From NCBI GenBank assembly GCA_965224235.1, contig CBDCYP010000002.1, forward strand, positions 1,116,001 to 1,180,000: a stretch of DNA of 64,000 nt, written 5' to 3'. This stretch comes from G958295935 sp965224235 (GTDB lineage: Bacteria > Chloroflexota > Dehalococcoidia > Lucifugimonadales > Lucifugimonadaceae). This document shows positions 10,044 through 18,647 of the stretch, piece by piece. How positions within the stretch are numbered: position 1 is the stretch's first letter; every line of letters starts with the position of its first letter. The notes beneath the pieces were generated by a model. The model ran no database searches, was not told the origin of the DNA, and saw nothing but the letters and a program-made list of their open reading frames with translations. Position numbers and translations under genes: made by a program.

Positions 10044-10996
10044 CGTTGCACCACGAACGGCCGGATATTGTCGACAGTCGCCTGCCCAATGCCGTCGATT
10101 TCGAGGAGATCATCGGCCGAAACGATCGGACCCTCGAGTGCCCGGAACGCAAAGATCGCGGCGGCCTTTGTCTCGCCGACGCCGGGCAGCGACATGAGGG
10201 CTGCCAACGAACCGGAGTTCAGGTCCACGAGTTCGCCGGAGGAAGCTCCGGTGTCGGTCGGAGAATCGTTTTCGGCTGTCTCGTCGTCTGCTTGCGTCGT
10301 TCCCCCTTGCGCCACGAACGGCCGGATATTGTCGACAGTCGCCTGCCCAATGCCGTCGATTTCGAGCAGGTCATCGGCCGAAACGATCGGACCCTTGAGT
10401 TCCCGGAACGCAATGATCGCGGCGGCCTTTGTCTCGCCGACGCCGGGCAGCGACATGAGGGTTGCCAACGAACCGGAGTTCAGGTCCACGAGTTCGCCGG
10501 AGGAAGCTCCGGCGTCGGTCGGAGAATCGTTTTCGGCTGTCCGGTTGTTTGCTTGCGTCGTTCGTGAATCGGGAACGCCTGCCGCGCCAGCCCCCCCACT
10601 CGGGACATTCAGCCGGGCGCCGTCCGGGGCGCGGGCTGCGAGATTAAGGCGGGACAGGTCGGCGTCGGCGATTGCCCCGCCGGCCGCGTCGATCGCGTCC
10701 GAAACCCTTGAACCTGATGGCAATGTGTATACGCCCTCGTTTAAGACGGCTCCCACCACATGAACGACAATGGGCGCAGGCGTGGGAATAATGACCTCGA
10801 CCCGGCCGGGATCGGTAGCCGACCGCTGCGCCAGCCACAAGCCTGCGGCGCTCAGCGCGACGGCAATTGACAGGCCAATGAGTATCCAGGAAACGAGGTT
10901 ACGGACCGGACTCCGATCCGAAGCGGCGGGATGCGTACTGTCGCCGGGGTCTCCCACAACGGTATTCCCGCGGGGGTTGCTTTCCTGTTGATCCAT
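10040..10996 (-). CDS. comEA: ComEA-like DNA-binding competence protein with duplicated HhH module
   Basis: This membrane-anchored receptor probably binds incoming double-stranded DNA outside the membrane and hands it to ComEC. One helix near the N-terminus (SWILIGLSIAVALSAAG) precedes an SLBB-type domain (VHVVGAVLNEGVYTLPSG). Two almost identical helix-hairpin-helix modules follow, each with VDLNSGSLA, LPGVGETKAAAI and IDGIGQATVDNIRPFV. ComEA normally has one such pair. The duplication is a 261-bp tandem repeat in the DNA. The ATG at 10996 is used here; an in-frame ATG at 11056 would add 20 residues, and neither has a clear ribosome site. The stop overlaps the comEC start. Confidence 0.9.
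   Translation of the reverse strand: MDQQESNPRGNTVVGDPGDSTHPAASDRSPVRNLVSWILIGLSIAVALSAAGLWLAQRSATDPGRVEVIIPTPAPIVVHVVGAVLNEGVYTLPSGSRVSDAIDAAGGAIADADLSRLNLAARAPDGARLNVPSGGAGAAGVPDSRTTQANNRTAENDSPTDAGASSGELVDLNSGSLATLMSLPGVGETKAAAIIAFRELKGPIVSADDLLEIDGIGQATVDNIRPFVAQGGTTQADDETAENDSPTDTGASSGELVDLNSGSLAALMSLPGVGETKAAAIFAFRALEGPIVSADDLLEIDGIGQATVDNIRPFVVQR
10051..10562 (-). repeat. Tandem 261-bp duplication inside comEA
   Basis: Bases 10051-10301 and 10312-10562 are nearly identical and in register at a period of 261 bp (87 codons), so the frame is kept. Only about a dozen scattered substitutions separate them by eye, implying a recent event. Each unit encodes one HhH module plus an acidic Gln/Asp/Glu/Ser-rich linker. 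Confidence 0.93.
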
Positions 10997-11145
10997 GGTC
11001 GTAGCTGGGCTGGCCGGCAGATCATGCGTTAAGGGACAGACCGCGACGGCCGTCATGCGTTTCGGATCAACTTGCAGCGCGGGCAGTATTGCATGAACCG
11101 GGGCAAAATTGCATGAATTTGCCCGAAGCGTTGGTGCAGCGAGAC

Positions 11146-11454
11146 TTTTTAGAGGGTGTCTAAAAAGGCGCCGGTAGACCGGACTGTGAACGTTTGCAAT
11201 CGTTAGTGGACCGAAGATTCAATTGTTTGCCAAGCAGGGTTAACCGCCCCTCGACCCCAGACCCTTCGACTTCGCTCAGGGTGACACTGGGACATATTGG
11301 ACACCTTCTTAGAGGGTGTCTAAAAACAATTGTCATTCTGTCATTCTGAGCGAAGCCGAAGAATCTACTTTCAACGAGGCGGGCCGGCCCATACAGTTGA
11401 CCCCGGACCGCCCGGTATTGCTCAGGACGGAGGGACTTATTAGACACCTTCTTA
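11146..11454. mobile_element. Two adjacent MITE-like elements with GAGGGTGTCTAAAAA ends
   Basis: AGAGGGTGTCTAAAAA occurs at 11151 and 11311, and its inverse form GACACCTTCTTA at 11300 and 11443. This gives two head-to-tail elements of about 145-160 bp with inverted termini and no coding capacity. One carries CCCTTCGACTTCGCTCAGG and the other ATTCTGAGCGAAGCCGAAG, the inverse of the same motif. They fill most of the comEA upstream gap (11057-11605). Confidence 0.65.
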
Positions 11455-11605
11455 GACCGCGACCCCGCACTTGTCGTACCCTTGCTGAGGATATTTGACC
11501 GTCAAAGCCGACTGTGTGCGGATCATGAACACTGGGCTTGTCCCGGCGCGGACCATCTCCCCGCCCGGCGAATCAGCCGACAACGTCAATAACGGGAGTT
11601 CTCCC

Positions 11606-12772
11606 ATGAAGATCGTCGACATAGACGTAAAGGTTTTTACCTACAAATCGAAACAAGTTCACGACAGCGAAGGCCACAGCCACCCCGGCCCGGAACACGA
11701 CGCCAGGCAGGCGTTGGTAACCGTCACCGCCGATGACGGAACGGCCGGTTACTGCTTCGGCCCGGCCGGATCGGTCAGGCAGGTGGTGATCGATCAGTTC
11801 GTCAAGCCGGAGTTAATAGGCCGCGACCCGTACGATCGCGAACTGATCTGGCAGGGCCTGTATAAGAGGCAGCGGGGTTCCGGCGAACTACTGTCCGACC
11901 GCGTGATGGCGCCCGTCGAGATGGCCCTGTGGGACCTCGCGGGCCGAAAGCTGGGTCTGCCAGTATGGAAGATCCTGGGAGGGTACAGGGACAGGGTTCC
12001 GGCGTACGGCTCGACGATGTGCGGGGACGAGATGGAAGGGGGCCTGGCTACTCCGGAGGACTATGGCAGATACGCGGAGTGGCTGGTAAACCGGGGATAT
12101 CAGGCGATCAAACTGCACACGTGGATGCCTCCGGTCTCTTGGGCGCCCGATCCGCGGATGGACGTAAAGGCCTGCTCGGCTGTGCGCGAAGCGGTCGGAC
12201 CCGACCTGCCGCTGATGCTGGACGCCAACCACTGGTACAGCCGCGAGGACGCTTGGCACATCGGGAGAGAGCTCGAAAAGCTCGACTATTACTGGTACGA
12301 GGAGCCGATGGACGAGCACTCCACGTCGTCATATATATGGCTCGCGAATCAACTCAGTATGCCCGTACTGGGTCCCGAAATGGCTCACGGCAAGTTCCGC
12401 ACCCGCGCCGAATGGATAGTGCGCGGGGCGTCGGACATCACCCGGACCGGCGTGATGGACGTCGGAGGGATAGGCCCGAGCATGAAGATCGCCCATTTGG
12501 CCGAGTCGCACGGGGTGGCATGTGAGATTCACGGCGGCGGCCCTGGCAATTTGAACGTGCTGGGCGCCATGTTCAACGGGCGGTGGTACGAGCGGGGGCT
12601 GCTGCACCCGTTCATCGACTACGATGAGGCGCCCTGTTACCTGAACAGCATCGTCGATCCGATGGACTCCGACGGTTATATCCCCATGCCTGACAAGCCG
12701 GGACTCGGGGAAGACATAAATTTCGAGTACATTGACGAGCACCTCATTGGCCCGCCTGGGGGTGGCATTTGA
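11606..12772 (+). CDS. Enolase-superfamily (mandelate racemase/MLE-type) sugar-acid dehydratase-like enzyme
   Basis: A cytosolic Mg2+-dependent enzyme of 388 residues that would abstract the alpha-proton of a carboxylate. An N-terminal capping domain precedes a TIM barrel with an IKLHTWMPP strand, the metal ligands Asp (MLDANHWYS), Glu (YEEPMDE) and Glu (GPEMAHG), and a late CEIHGGGPG segment carrying the candidate His base. The substrate cannot be read from sequence; acid-sugar dehydration is the usual guess. ATG at 11606 fits the family N-terminus (KIVDIDVKVFTY) and follows GGGAG; the frame stays open 37 codons upstream. A second family member lies at 46915. Confidence 0.87.
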   Translation: MKIVDIDVKVFTYKSKQVHDSEGHSHPGPEHDARQALVTVTADDGTAGYCFGPAGSVRQVVIDQFVKPELIGRDPYDRELIWQGLYKRQRGSGELLSDRVMAPVEMALWDLAGRKLGLPVWKILGGYRDRVPAYGSTMCGDEMEGGLATPEDYGRYAEWLVNRGYQAIKLHTWMPPVSWAPDPRMDVKACSAVREAVGPDLPLMLDANHWYSREDAWHIGRELEKLDYYWYEEPMDEHSTSSYIWLANQLSMPVLGPEMAHGKFRTRAEWIVRGASDITRTGVMDVGGIGPSMKIAHLAESHGVACEIHGGGPGNLNVLGAMFNGRWYERGLLHPFIDYDEAPCYLNSIVDPMDSDGYIPMPDKPGLGEDINFEYIDEHLIGPPGGGI

Positions 12773-12795
12773 GGATAGACTCCCGCCCGTATAAT
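12769..12795 (+). promoter_or_regulatory. Candidate sigma-70-type promoter for ilvE
   Basis: A perfect TATAAT lies at 12790-12795, with TTGAGG at 12769 as a weak -35 and a short 15-base spacer. It sits 80 bases before the ilvE start and just beyond the previous stop. Similar TATAAT boxes precede the genes at 48304 and 62271. Confidence 0.4.
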
Positions 12796-12874
12796 TGCCT
12801 GGACTGCAAACCGTAAGGTTCATTCAAACCCGAATCGTCAGCCCAGCAAGCAAGTATCAACCGGAGGCCCCAGG

Positions 12875-13807
12875 ATGGCGCCAGAAGCGTACGCGTTCCT
12901 TGGCGGAAAGCAGGTTCCGCTCGCCGATGCCCGTGTCGGAGTAATGACTCACGCGTTGCACTACGGCACGGCCGTGTTCGAGGGCATCCGCGGCAATTGG
13001 AACCAGGCCCACGGCAAGTCCTACATTTTCCGTATGCGCGAGCATTTCGAGCGCCTCCATCGCGGCGCAAGCATCCTGCGTATGGAGTTGCCCTACACCG
13101 CCGACGACATGTGCCAGATCACTGTCGATCTTCTGGAACGCTGCGGATATCGGGAGGATGTCTACATCCGGCCGCTTGCGTTCAAGAGCCAGGAGCTTGT
13201 AGCCAACCTGAAACTCCATGAGTTGGACGACGACTTTTGCGTCATTATCGTGCCGTTCGGGAACTACATCGACACCGACGCGGCGATCCGGTGCCAGACG
13301 TCTTCATGGCGACGGCCCGAAGACGCGATGATGCCTACCGGGGTGAAGATTACCGGCCTGTACACAACGAGTATTCTGGCCAAGACCGAGGCGGTCGCCG
13401 CCGGTTACGACGAGGCGATCTTACTGAACAACGACGGTACGGTGTCGGAAGGCAGCGGGGAGAACCTGTTCCTGATCCAGAACGGACGCATCTCCACGCC
13501 AAAGGAAACGGACAACTGCCTTCTGGGAATCACGCGGGACTCGGTCATCACACTGTTACGGGAAGAGTTCGGAACTGAGGTGGTCGAGCGGAGCATTCAT
13601 CGCAGTGAGTTGTATCTGGCAGACGAAGTGTTTCTCACGGGAACGGCGGCGCACGTGACGCCGGTCGGCGAACTGGACAACCGCAAGCTTGGAACGGGAT
13701 ACATCGGTCAGATGACAGCGAAACTGCAGTCGATCTACTCCGCCGTCGTCAGAGGCAACAAAGAGCGTTATATGGACTGGTGCACCCCGGTTATGCCTCG
13801 AGGTTGA
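12875..13807 (+). CDS. ilvE: Branched-chain amino-acid aminotransferase (IlvE)
   Basis: A PLP-dependent fold-type IV transaminase catalysing the last step of Leu, Ile and Val synthesis with glutamate as donor. At 310 residues it has the family's usual length. Recognisable motifs are HALHYGTAVFEGIRG at the N-terminus, ITGLYTTSILAKTEA containing the probable Schiff-base lysine, EAILLNNDGTVSEGSGENLF, and VFLTGTAAHVTPV near the end. ATG at 12875 follows GGAGG at good spacing. The gene stands apart from the ilv-leu operon about 20 kb away, whose keto-acid products it would use. Confidence 0.95.
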   Translation: MAPEAYAFLGGKQVPLADARVGVMTHALHYGTAVFEGIRGNWNQAHGKSYIFRMREHFERLHRGASILRMELPYTADDMCQITVDLLERCGYREDVYIRPLAFKSQELVANLKLHELDDDFCVIIVPFGNYIDTDAAIRCQTSSWRRPEDAMMPTGVKITGLYTTSILAKTEAVAAGYDEAILLNNDGTVSEGSGENLFLIQNGRISTPKETDNCLLGITRDSVITLLREEFGTEVVERSIHRSELYLADEVFLTGTAAHVTPVGELDNRKLGTGYIGQMTAKLQSIYSAVVRGNKERYMDWCTPVMPRG

Positions 13808-14221
13808 TTCCGGGGCAGCTTGAACGTTGAGTCGCTGGCCACGCCAGTTGGCAGGGTTGTCGGCGCTCTCAGACCATTTCCAGGAATTGTCCAGGAGTCA
13901 TGTGCGGACATAATCCATTTCACCTGAGCAACGTTGGAGTGATCGTAGAATCCCCGTTGCCACACGGAAATGCCTGGTGATGTGTCCATCTCATTGATTT
14001 TGTGGGCTGAGAAGATCTTGAATGCGCTTAAGACATCAGGGACGGCGGGTTTGAAACCCGCCCCTACGTCGGTGGGTCGTCCTCAACCTGGTCAGACATC
14101 ACCGTGAACGTGTCGAGAGCAACGTTGTCGGGGTGGTCAGACGAGCGTGCTGGTAACCGTCAGAGGGGCATGGACCTCGTCTAAGGGGTCTTGCCACTTG
14201 CAGAAGTAATCGTCTCCATTG
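13808..14221. repeat. Intergenic repeat block with GGCGGGTTTGAAACCCGCC palindrome
   Basis: There is no gene in these 414 bases. At 14044-14067 lies a perfect palindrome, GGCGGGTTTGAAACCCGCC, followed by CCTAC and GGTGGGTCGTCCTCAA. Upstream, 13840-13900 contains CTCAGACCATTTCCAGG. Both modules recur together at 44029-44130 with the same spacing style, and shorter forms appear at 44263, 52045 and 62848. Confidence 0.7.
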
Positions 14222-14833
14222 ATGCCTGCAACAGAAATCATCACTGAACAGATCGGCCGCCAGTACCTTGTCATGGCGTTCCTGGTGGTATTGGGCGCGT
14301 TGCAGATTGCTGCCTCGATATCGGGGATTCGCGGCATGATGCTCCTGCCGGGCCGCATCCCCGCGCGTTTCATGGGCGGCGGTCTCATCGTTGCCGGCAT
14401 TGCGATCTTTTACCTGATGCCGCTATGGGTAGACGGGCCATGGGCGGCAGGTTCGGTCGGTTCCGATTCCACGCACAGGGAATGGGGCCGCGCAGCATGG
14501 TCGGACGTGGGGTCGGCGCGCAACATCAATGACGTCGATGGCGGGTTGTCGGGGACGGATCATGCGAGGTGGTTTCCGATCGCGATGGCTTTGGCGTTGG
14601 TCACGTGCCTTGCCGGCGGCACTGTGATGCTGTGGTTGTTTCCTGCTGCACGACGACCCGCGGCGAGCGAACCTATAGATGGATTGGCGGGGTTGTCGAC
14701 TCGCCCTTATATCCCGGCCCTGACGACGTCGTTGCCCGACCTGCGCGCTTCTATCAAAGACGACGCCGAATGTGAACTCGCCCGGCACCCGCGCAGTATC
14801 TTCGGGTGGATCGCGAGAAGGTTGCGTTCGTGA
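14222..14833 (+). CDS. Hypothetical three-helix membrane protein
   Basis: No family is recognised in this protein of about 203 residues. It has hydrophobic helices at about residues 16-37 and 48-66, and another at about 118-139, separated by a soluble acidic loop. An Arg/Pro-rich cytoplasmic tail follows the third helix. ATG at 14222 is used; a TTG lies immediately before it. The stop overlaps the GTG start of the next gene (GTGA), so the two are translationally coupled and probably work together in the membrane. It shows nothing enzymatic. Confidence 0.7.
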   Translation: MPATEIITEQIGRQYLVMAFLVVLGALQIAASISGIRGMMLLPGRIPARFMGGGLIVAGIAIFYLMPLWVDGPWAAGSVGSDSTHREWGRAAWSDVGSARNINDVDGGLSGTDHARWFPIAMALALVTCLAGGTVMLWLFPAARRPAASEPIDGLAGLSTRPYIPALTTSLPDLRASIKDDAECELARHPRSIFGWIARRLRS

Positions 14834-15417
14834 ACACGTTCGATACCGCGATCGTGTTGTGGCTGAATGGCCTTTCCGGCAATGTCGAGCCAATTGACGA
14901 TCTGATGATGGTCCTGGCGAGCGACTACCTCATGCCGCTTGTATTTTCGACAGCGACAGTAGCGATGTGGTTTGCCGGGCGGACAGATCCGGCACGACGC
15001 CGGCTTCAGATGGCGTCGCTCGTGGGGATGAGTTCGATAGGCTTCTCAAACCTGGCCGTGTTTGGGATTAACTCCATTTGGCATAGGCCCAGGCCATTTA
15101 TTGACCTAAGCGGCGACATAAACCTTCTCTTCTACCGGGCGACCGACCCGTCGTTTCCCGCGAACCCGGTGGCCATCGGATTCGCGGCCGCGGCCGCCGC
15201 ATGGCTTGTAAACAGGCAGATCGCGCTGTGGCTCATGGCGGGTTCGCTGGCTTACGGGTTTTCACGGGTCTACGCAGGTGTCTTCTACCCGACCGACATC
15301 GCGGGGGGCGCGGCGGTGGGGATATTGGTCGTTATGGCCACACTACGGCTGCGCGACCTACTGGAACCGGTGATCAGCCTGTTTATCAGGGTGGCGCGCG
15401 GGTTTTCTCTGGCCTGA
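14830..15417 (+). CDS. PAP2-like membrane protein with degenerate active site
   Basis: About 195 residues with five to six hydrophobic helices arranged like the type 2 phosphatidic acid phosphatase superfamily. Enzymes of that family share KxxxxxxRP, PSGH and SRxxxxxHxxxD. Here the matching segments read NSIWHRPRP (Lys replaced by Asn), PSFPANPVA (PSGH His replaced by Pro) and SRVYAGVFYPTD (catalytic His replaced by Phe). The arginines remain but the nucleophile and acid/base are gone. Hydrolysis is therefore unlikely, and a binding or scaffold role is possible. GTG at 14830 overlaps the previous stop and has GAGAAGG 9 bases upstream; a GTG at 14806 is less likely. Confidence 0.8.
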   Translation: MNTFDTAIVLWLNGLSGNVEPIDDLMMVLASDYLMPLVFSTATVAMWFAGRTDPARRRLQMASLVGMSSIGFSNLAVFGINSIWHRPRPFIDLSGDINLLFYRATDPSFPANPVAIGFAAAAAAWLVNRQIALWLMAGSLAYGFSRVYAGVFYPTDIAGGAAVGILVVMATLRLRDLLEPVISLFIRVARGFSLA

Positions 15418-15548
15418 CGGCCCCCGCCGCGCGATTCCCGGGTAGTTCAATCTCTAATTTTGAGGGATTCCTCGTTCGAATCGGGGCGGTCAGCCGATCC
15501 GGGAGAGACATGGCCGCGCAGGTGTGCGCGGACCATGCCCAACTACGT

Positions 15549-16310
15549 TTATCTTCGTACCGAGATCCGCCGGAATGTCTCGGCGTACTCAAAGGGCAGG
15601 CCTTCAGCGTTCATCCGGCGACGTTCTCTCATTCGCTCTTCGATCTCCGAACCCCGTACGAGGCCCGGGATTTGGCTTTTGTGCCGGGCCAGGGCTTCGA
15701 TCTGCACGTCGACCGCGCCGGACACGTCGACTAAGGTGTTCGGCGTATCGGCGCCCCAGAACAGAAGGTCCCTGACTTTGTGGGTCTGCAGCCCATCCCT
15801 GAGGTGTTCGGGAAAGTGCAGGTGGTCGCGCGCATAAGGGTAAATCGAGTCCATGACGGTTATTCCAACACTGCGATGGTCCCGGTGGTTGAATCCCGAA
15901 AACCTGTGCGGGTCGTGACACAACACCACTTTGGGCCGGTATTGGCGGATCGCCCTGACCACCTCGCCCAGGAACGCCCGGTCGGCTTCCAGTTCGCCGT
16001 CGGGATGATCGAGGACCACGAGGTTTTTGACGCCGATCACCTCTGCCGCGGCGCGCTGTTCGGCCGCGCGTATGGGCACTATTTCTTCGGAGGCCTTGGA
16101 CAGATCGTTGCTTCCGCTGCTTCCCGAAGTGCATTGAACGTAGCTGATTTCGCAGCCAGCGCGCGACCAACTGGCTGACGTCCCACCGGCTCCGAGCTCG
16201 GCGTCGTCAGGGTGAGCAAAGACGACCATCGCCCGTTCGGGCACATCGTCGAAGACCTCGATGGAGCGCGGCTGTTCGCTGCCGGGCATAACTGTTGGTC
16301 TCTGGTTCAT
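15549..16310 (-). CDS. PIG-L/LmbE family Zn-dependent deacetylase
   Basis: A 253-residue cytosolic amidohydrolase of the PIG-L family, whose members remove acetyl groups from GlcNAc-inositol, mycothiol precursors or similar N-acetyl sugars. The metal-binding AHPDDAELGAGG sits near residue 33 and the later HRDHRSVG supplies the third ligand. DHPDGEL lies between them. The final 40 residues are basic. It is monocistronic and convergent with the PAP2-like gene. MshB of actinobacteria belongs to the same family, which may matter given the MshA-like and MshD-like genes at 24382 and 28100, but the exact substrate cannot be told from sequence. Confidence 0.87.
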   Translation of the reverse strand: MNQRPTVMPGSEQPRSIEVFDDVPERAMVVFAHPDDAELGAGGTSASWSRAGCEISYVQCTSGSSGSNDLSKASEEIVPIRAAEQRAAAEVIGVKNLVVLDHPDGELEADRAFLGEVVRAIRQYRPKVVLCHDPHRFSGFNHRDHRSVGITVMDSIYPYARDHLHFPEHLRDGLQTHKVRDLLFWGADTPNTLVDVSGAVDVQIEALARHKSQIPGLVRGSEIEERMRERRRMNAEGLPFEYAETFRRISVRR

Positions 16311-16442
16311 AAATCCATTCTCGTTTTTCTTGTTTCTGCAGGCTGAATCACTGCCAATTCACACAACAATACTTCCATAAAACCGGGAGTAACTATTGGG
16401 GCGTGTGGCTTAGACTTGGCTGGTTTCCTCAACAATTCCAGA

Positions 16443-17693
16443 ATGACTGGCATGTCGAACCTACAATCGCAAGACCCCGAAATCGCTGTAGCGCTTGAGA
16501 ACGAACGCAAGAGGCAAATCGACGAGGTCGTCCTGATCGCCTCGGAAAATTACGCCAGCGCCGCGGTCCTCGAGGCTACCGGTTCGATCATGACCAACAA
16601 GTACGCCGAAGGCTATCCCGGCCGGCGATACTACGCCGGCTGTGAAAATATGGATATCGTCGAGCGGGTGGCGATCGACCGATTGAAGACGCTGTTCGGG
16701 GCCGACCACGCGAATGTTCAGCCGGTCAGCGGCGCGCAGGCAAACATGGCCGCCTACTTTGCCCTGCTCGAGCCGGGCGACCGGGTAATGGGTATGAGGC
16801 TCGACCAGGGGGGGCACCTGACTCACGGCTCGGAAGTCAACTTTTCGGGCAAACTGTACGAATTCGCCCACTACGGCGTGGACCCGGAACTGGAGACGAT
16901 CGACTATGACGAAGTGGCTCGTCAGGCAGTCGAGTTCCGGCCGAAATTGATCGTCGCGGGCGCCACGGCCTACTCGCGGCTGATCGACTTCGAACGGTTT
17001 CGCGCTATTGCCGACGCATCCGGCGCCCGCCTCCTCGTCGACATGTCGCACATCGCGGGTCTGATAGCGGGCGGCGTCCACCCCGATCCGGTCCCATTTT
17101 CGGACGTGGTGACCAGTACTACCCACAAGACTCTCAGAGGACCGAGGGGCGCGTTGATCCTTTGCACTTCGGAACTAAGACGACGCATGGACAGCGCGGT
17201 ATTCCCGAACGTGCAGGGCGGGCCGATGATGCACGCCATCGCAGCGAAGGCCGTTGCGTTCGGAGAGGCATTGCGGCCAGAATTCCGCGCGTATGCCGCG
17301 CGCATTGTTGAAAACGCTCGGGTACTCGCCGCCATTTTGGCGTCGGGTGGGCTGAGGATCGTGTCGGGGGGCACGGACAACCACCTGATGCTTGTGGACG
17401 TGCGACCGCTTGGCGTGACGGGCGCGCAGGCCGAGGACGCTTTGAAGTCGGCGGGACTCGTCGTCAACAAGAACTCGATTCCGTACGACCCTGAACGGCC
17501 GCGGACCGCCAGCGGCATACGCGTCGGGACCCCGGCTGTGACGTCGAGGGGTATGGGTCCGCCGGAAATGGAGCAGGTTGGCGAGTACATCATCGAGGCT
17601 CTCGGGGCAGTAGACCGACCGGACAAGCTGGAACTCATTCGGCGTGAGGTTGCTGCATTCGCGGCGAGATTCAAGGCTCCAGGCATTGTCTGA
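16443..17693 (+). CDS. glyA: Serine hydroxymethyltransferase
   Basis: A PLP enzyme that interconverts serine and glycine while loading one-carbon units on tetrahydrofolate. About 416 residues, the normal bacterial length. Signatures are LIASENYASAAVLEATGS, EGYPGRRYYAGCE, NVQPVSGAQANMAAY and the PLP-lysine strand DVVTSTTHKTLRGPRG. ATG at 16443 or 16452 are both plausible starts; a TTG at 16416 would add residues not expected in the family. It is divergent from the PIG-L gene, sharing about 130 bases of upstream DNA. Confidence 0.96.
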   Translation: MTGMSNLQSQDPEIAVALENERKRQIDEVVLIASENYASAAVLEATGSIMTNKYAEGYPGRRYYAGCENMDIVERVAIDRLKTLFGADHANVQPVSGAQANMAAYFALLEPGDRVMGMRLDQGGHLTHGSEVNFSGKLYEFAHYGVDPELETIDYDEVARQAVEFRPKLIVAGATAYSRLIDFERFRAIADASGARLLVDMSHIAGLIAGGVHPDPVPFSDVVTSTTHKTLRGPRGALILCTSELRRRMDSAVFPNVQGGPMMHAIAAKAVAFGEALRPEFRAYAARIVENARVLAAILASGGLRIVSGGTDNHLMLVDVRPLGVTGAQAEDALKSAGLVVNKNSIPYDPERPRTASGIRVGTPAVTSRGMGPPEMEQVGEYIIEALGAVDRPDKLELIRREVAAFAARFKAPGIV

Positions 17694-17797
17694 GCCTGCG
17701 ATTGGCCACTAGAAATGACCACCGGGATCTGTCAGGTTGGGGCTACCCCGTGGTAAAATGGCTAAGTTTGGGAGTAGTACATCCCGAGCAGGTGAAA

Positions 17798-18130
17798 ATG
17801 CGCCGATACGAACTACTTTGGATACTTGCGGCCGACGCTTCGGACACAGAATGCGAAGCGTCAGCTGACCGCGCCAAGGCGCGAATCGCCGAAAACGGCG
17901 GTGAATTGCATTCGGCCGAACTGTGGGGACGCCGTAACCTTTCGTACCCGATCAACAAACACAAGGAAGGTACGTACTATGTCGCCACTTTTTCGGTCGA
18001 ACCGGAAGGCGTGGTGTTGATCGACGGTCAGATGACCGCCGATCAAGCGGTTCAACGGCACATGTTGGTCAGGGCTGAAGAGGTGGAGTCGAAAGAGACC
18101 ACAGAGCCGGCCGAAGCGAAGGCCGAATAG
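17798..18130 (+). CDS. rpsF: 30S ribosomal protein S6
   Basis: A small-subunit protein of 110 residues, beginning RRYELLWILAADASD and containing the family's GGELHSAELWGRRNLSYPI and KEGTYYVATFS segments. It binds 16S rRNA together with S18, whose gene lies two positions downstream. The start is ATG at 17798 with AGCAGGTGA just upstream; earlier in-frame starts would add an unrelated tail. A TAAAAT at 17754 may be the -10 box for the rpsF-ssb-rpsR cluster. The C-terminus is Glu/Ala-rich, a mild version of what is seen in S18 here. Confidence 0.95.
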   Translation: MRRYELLWILAADASDTECEASADRAKARIAENGGELHSAELWGRRNLSYPINKHKEGTYYVATFSVEPEGVVLIDGQMTADQAVQRHMLVRAEEVESKETTEPAEAKAE

Positions 18131-18145
18131 CGAAGCGATGTCAAC

Positions 18146-18583
18146 TTGAGCCTGAACCAAATCCTCCTCATCGGAAACGTCGGCCGCGATCCGGAGATGC
18201 GTTACACGCCGAGTGGCGCCGCCGTAACCGACTTCCGGCTGGCGGTGAGCTATCGTCGCAACAGGCAGGACGGCGACGTTCAGGAAGAAACGGAATGGTT
18301 CACGATCACTGCGTGGAACCGTCTCGCTGAAACAGTCAACCAGTACGTCGTCAAAGGCAGCAAGGTCTTTGTCGATGGGAGGTTCAAAAGCCGCCAATAC
18401 GTCGGTTCGGATGGCCAAACCCGCACCTCCAATGAGGTGATCGCAAACAGGGTGCTGTTCCTCGACCGGCCCGGCCAGTCGTTTGGGGGCGGTCAGGACG
18501 ATAATAACCCGGGCAGGTCCGCCAGGGTATCGTCACCGCCTGCCGAGGAAGATCCCGAGGGTGTCGAAGACTTGCCCTGGTAA
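18146..18583 (+). CDS. ssb: Single-stranded DNA-binding protein
   Basis: A 145-residue OB-fold protein that coats single-stranded DNA in replication and repair. It starts SLNQILLIGNVGRDPEMRYT and carries EETEWFTITAWNRLAE and VFVDGRFKSRQY, all typical SSB strands. The short Gly/Ser/Pro linker ends in an acidic tip, EDLPW. This differs slightly from the usual DDIPF but keeps the acidic-hydrophobic protein-docking character. The start is TTG at 18146; no better codon is available. It sits between rpsF and rpsR, the conserved bacterial order. Confidence 0.95.
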   Translation: MSLNQILLIGNVGRDPEMRYTPSGAAVTDFRLAVSYRRNRQDGDVQEETEWFTITAWNRLAETVNQYVVKGSKVFVDGRFKSRQYVGSDGQTRTSNEVIANRVLFLDRPGQSFGGGQDDNNPGRSARVSSPPAEEDPEGVEDLPW

Positions 18584-18647
18584 CTCGATATTCATCCCCT
18601 GCGGGGGACAAAAAGACCGATCCAGTAATTCCGGATAAGCACTTGAA

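Noticed and set aside
14044..14067. GGGTTTGAAACCCGCC as a possible tRNA T-loop or CRISPR repeat
   Set aside because: It is a simple palindrome recurring at scattered sites without spacers or cloverleaf context.
15420..15500. tRNA-like segment: T-arm-like CCTCGTTCGAATCGGGG and a 7-bp hairpin
   Set aside because: There is no D-arm, the acceptor stem pairs at only about five positions and the anticodon loop lacks the T before the anticodon; at best a decayed tRNA.
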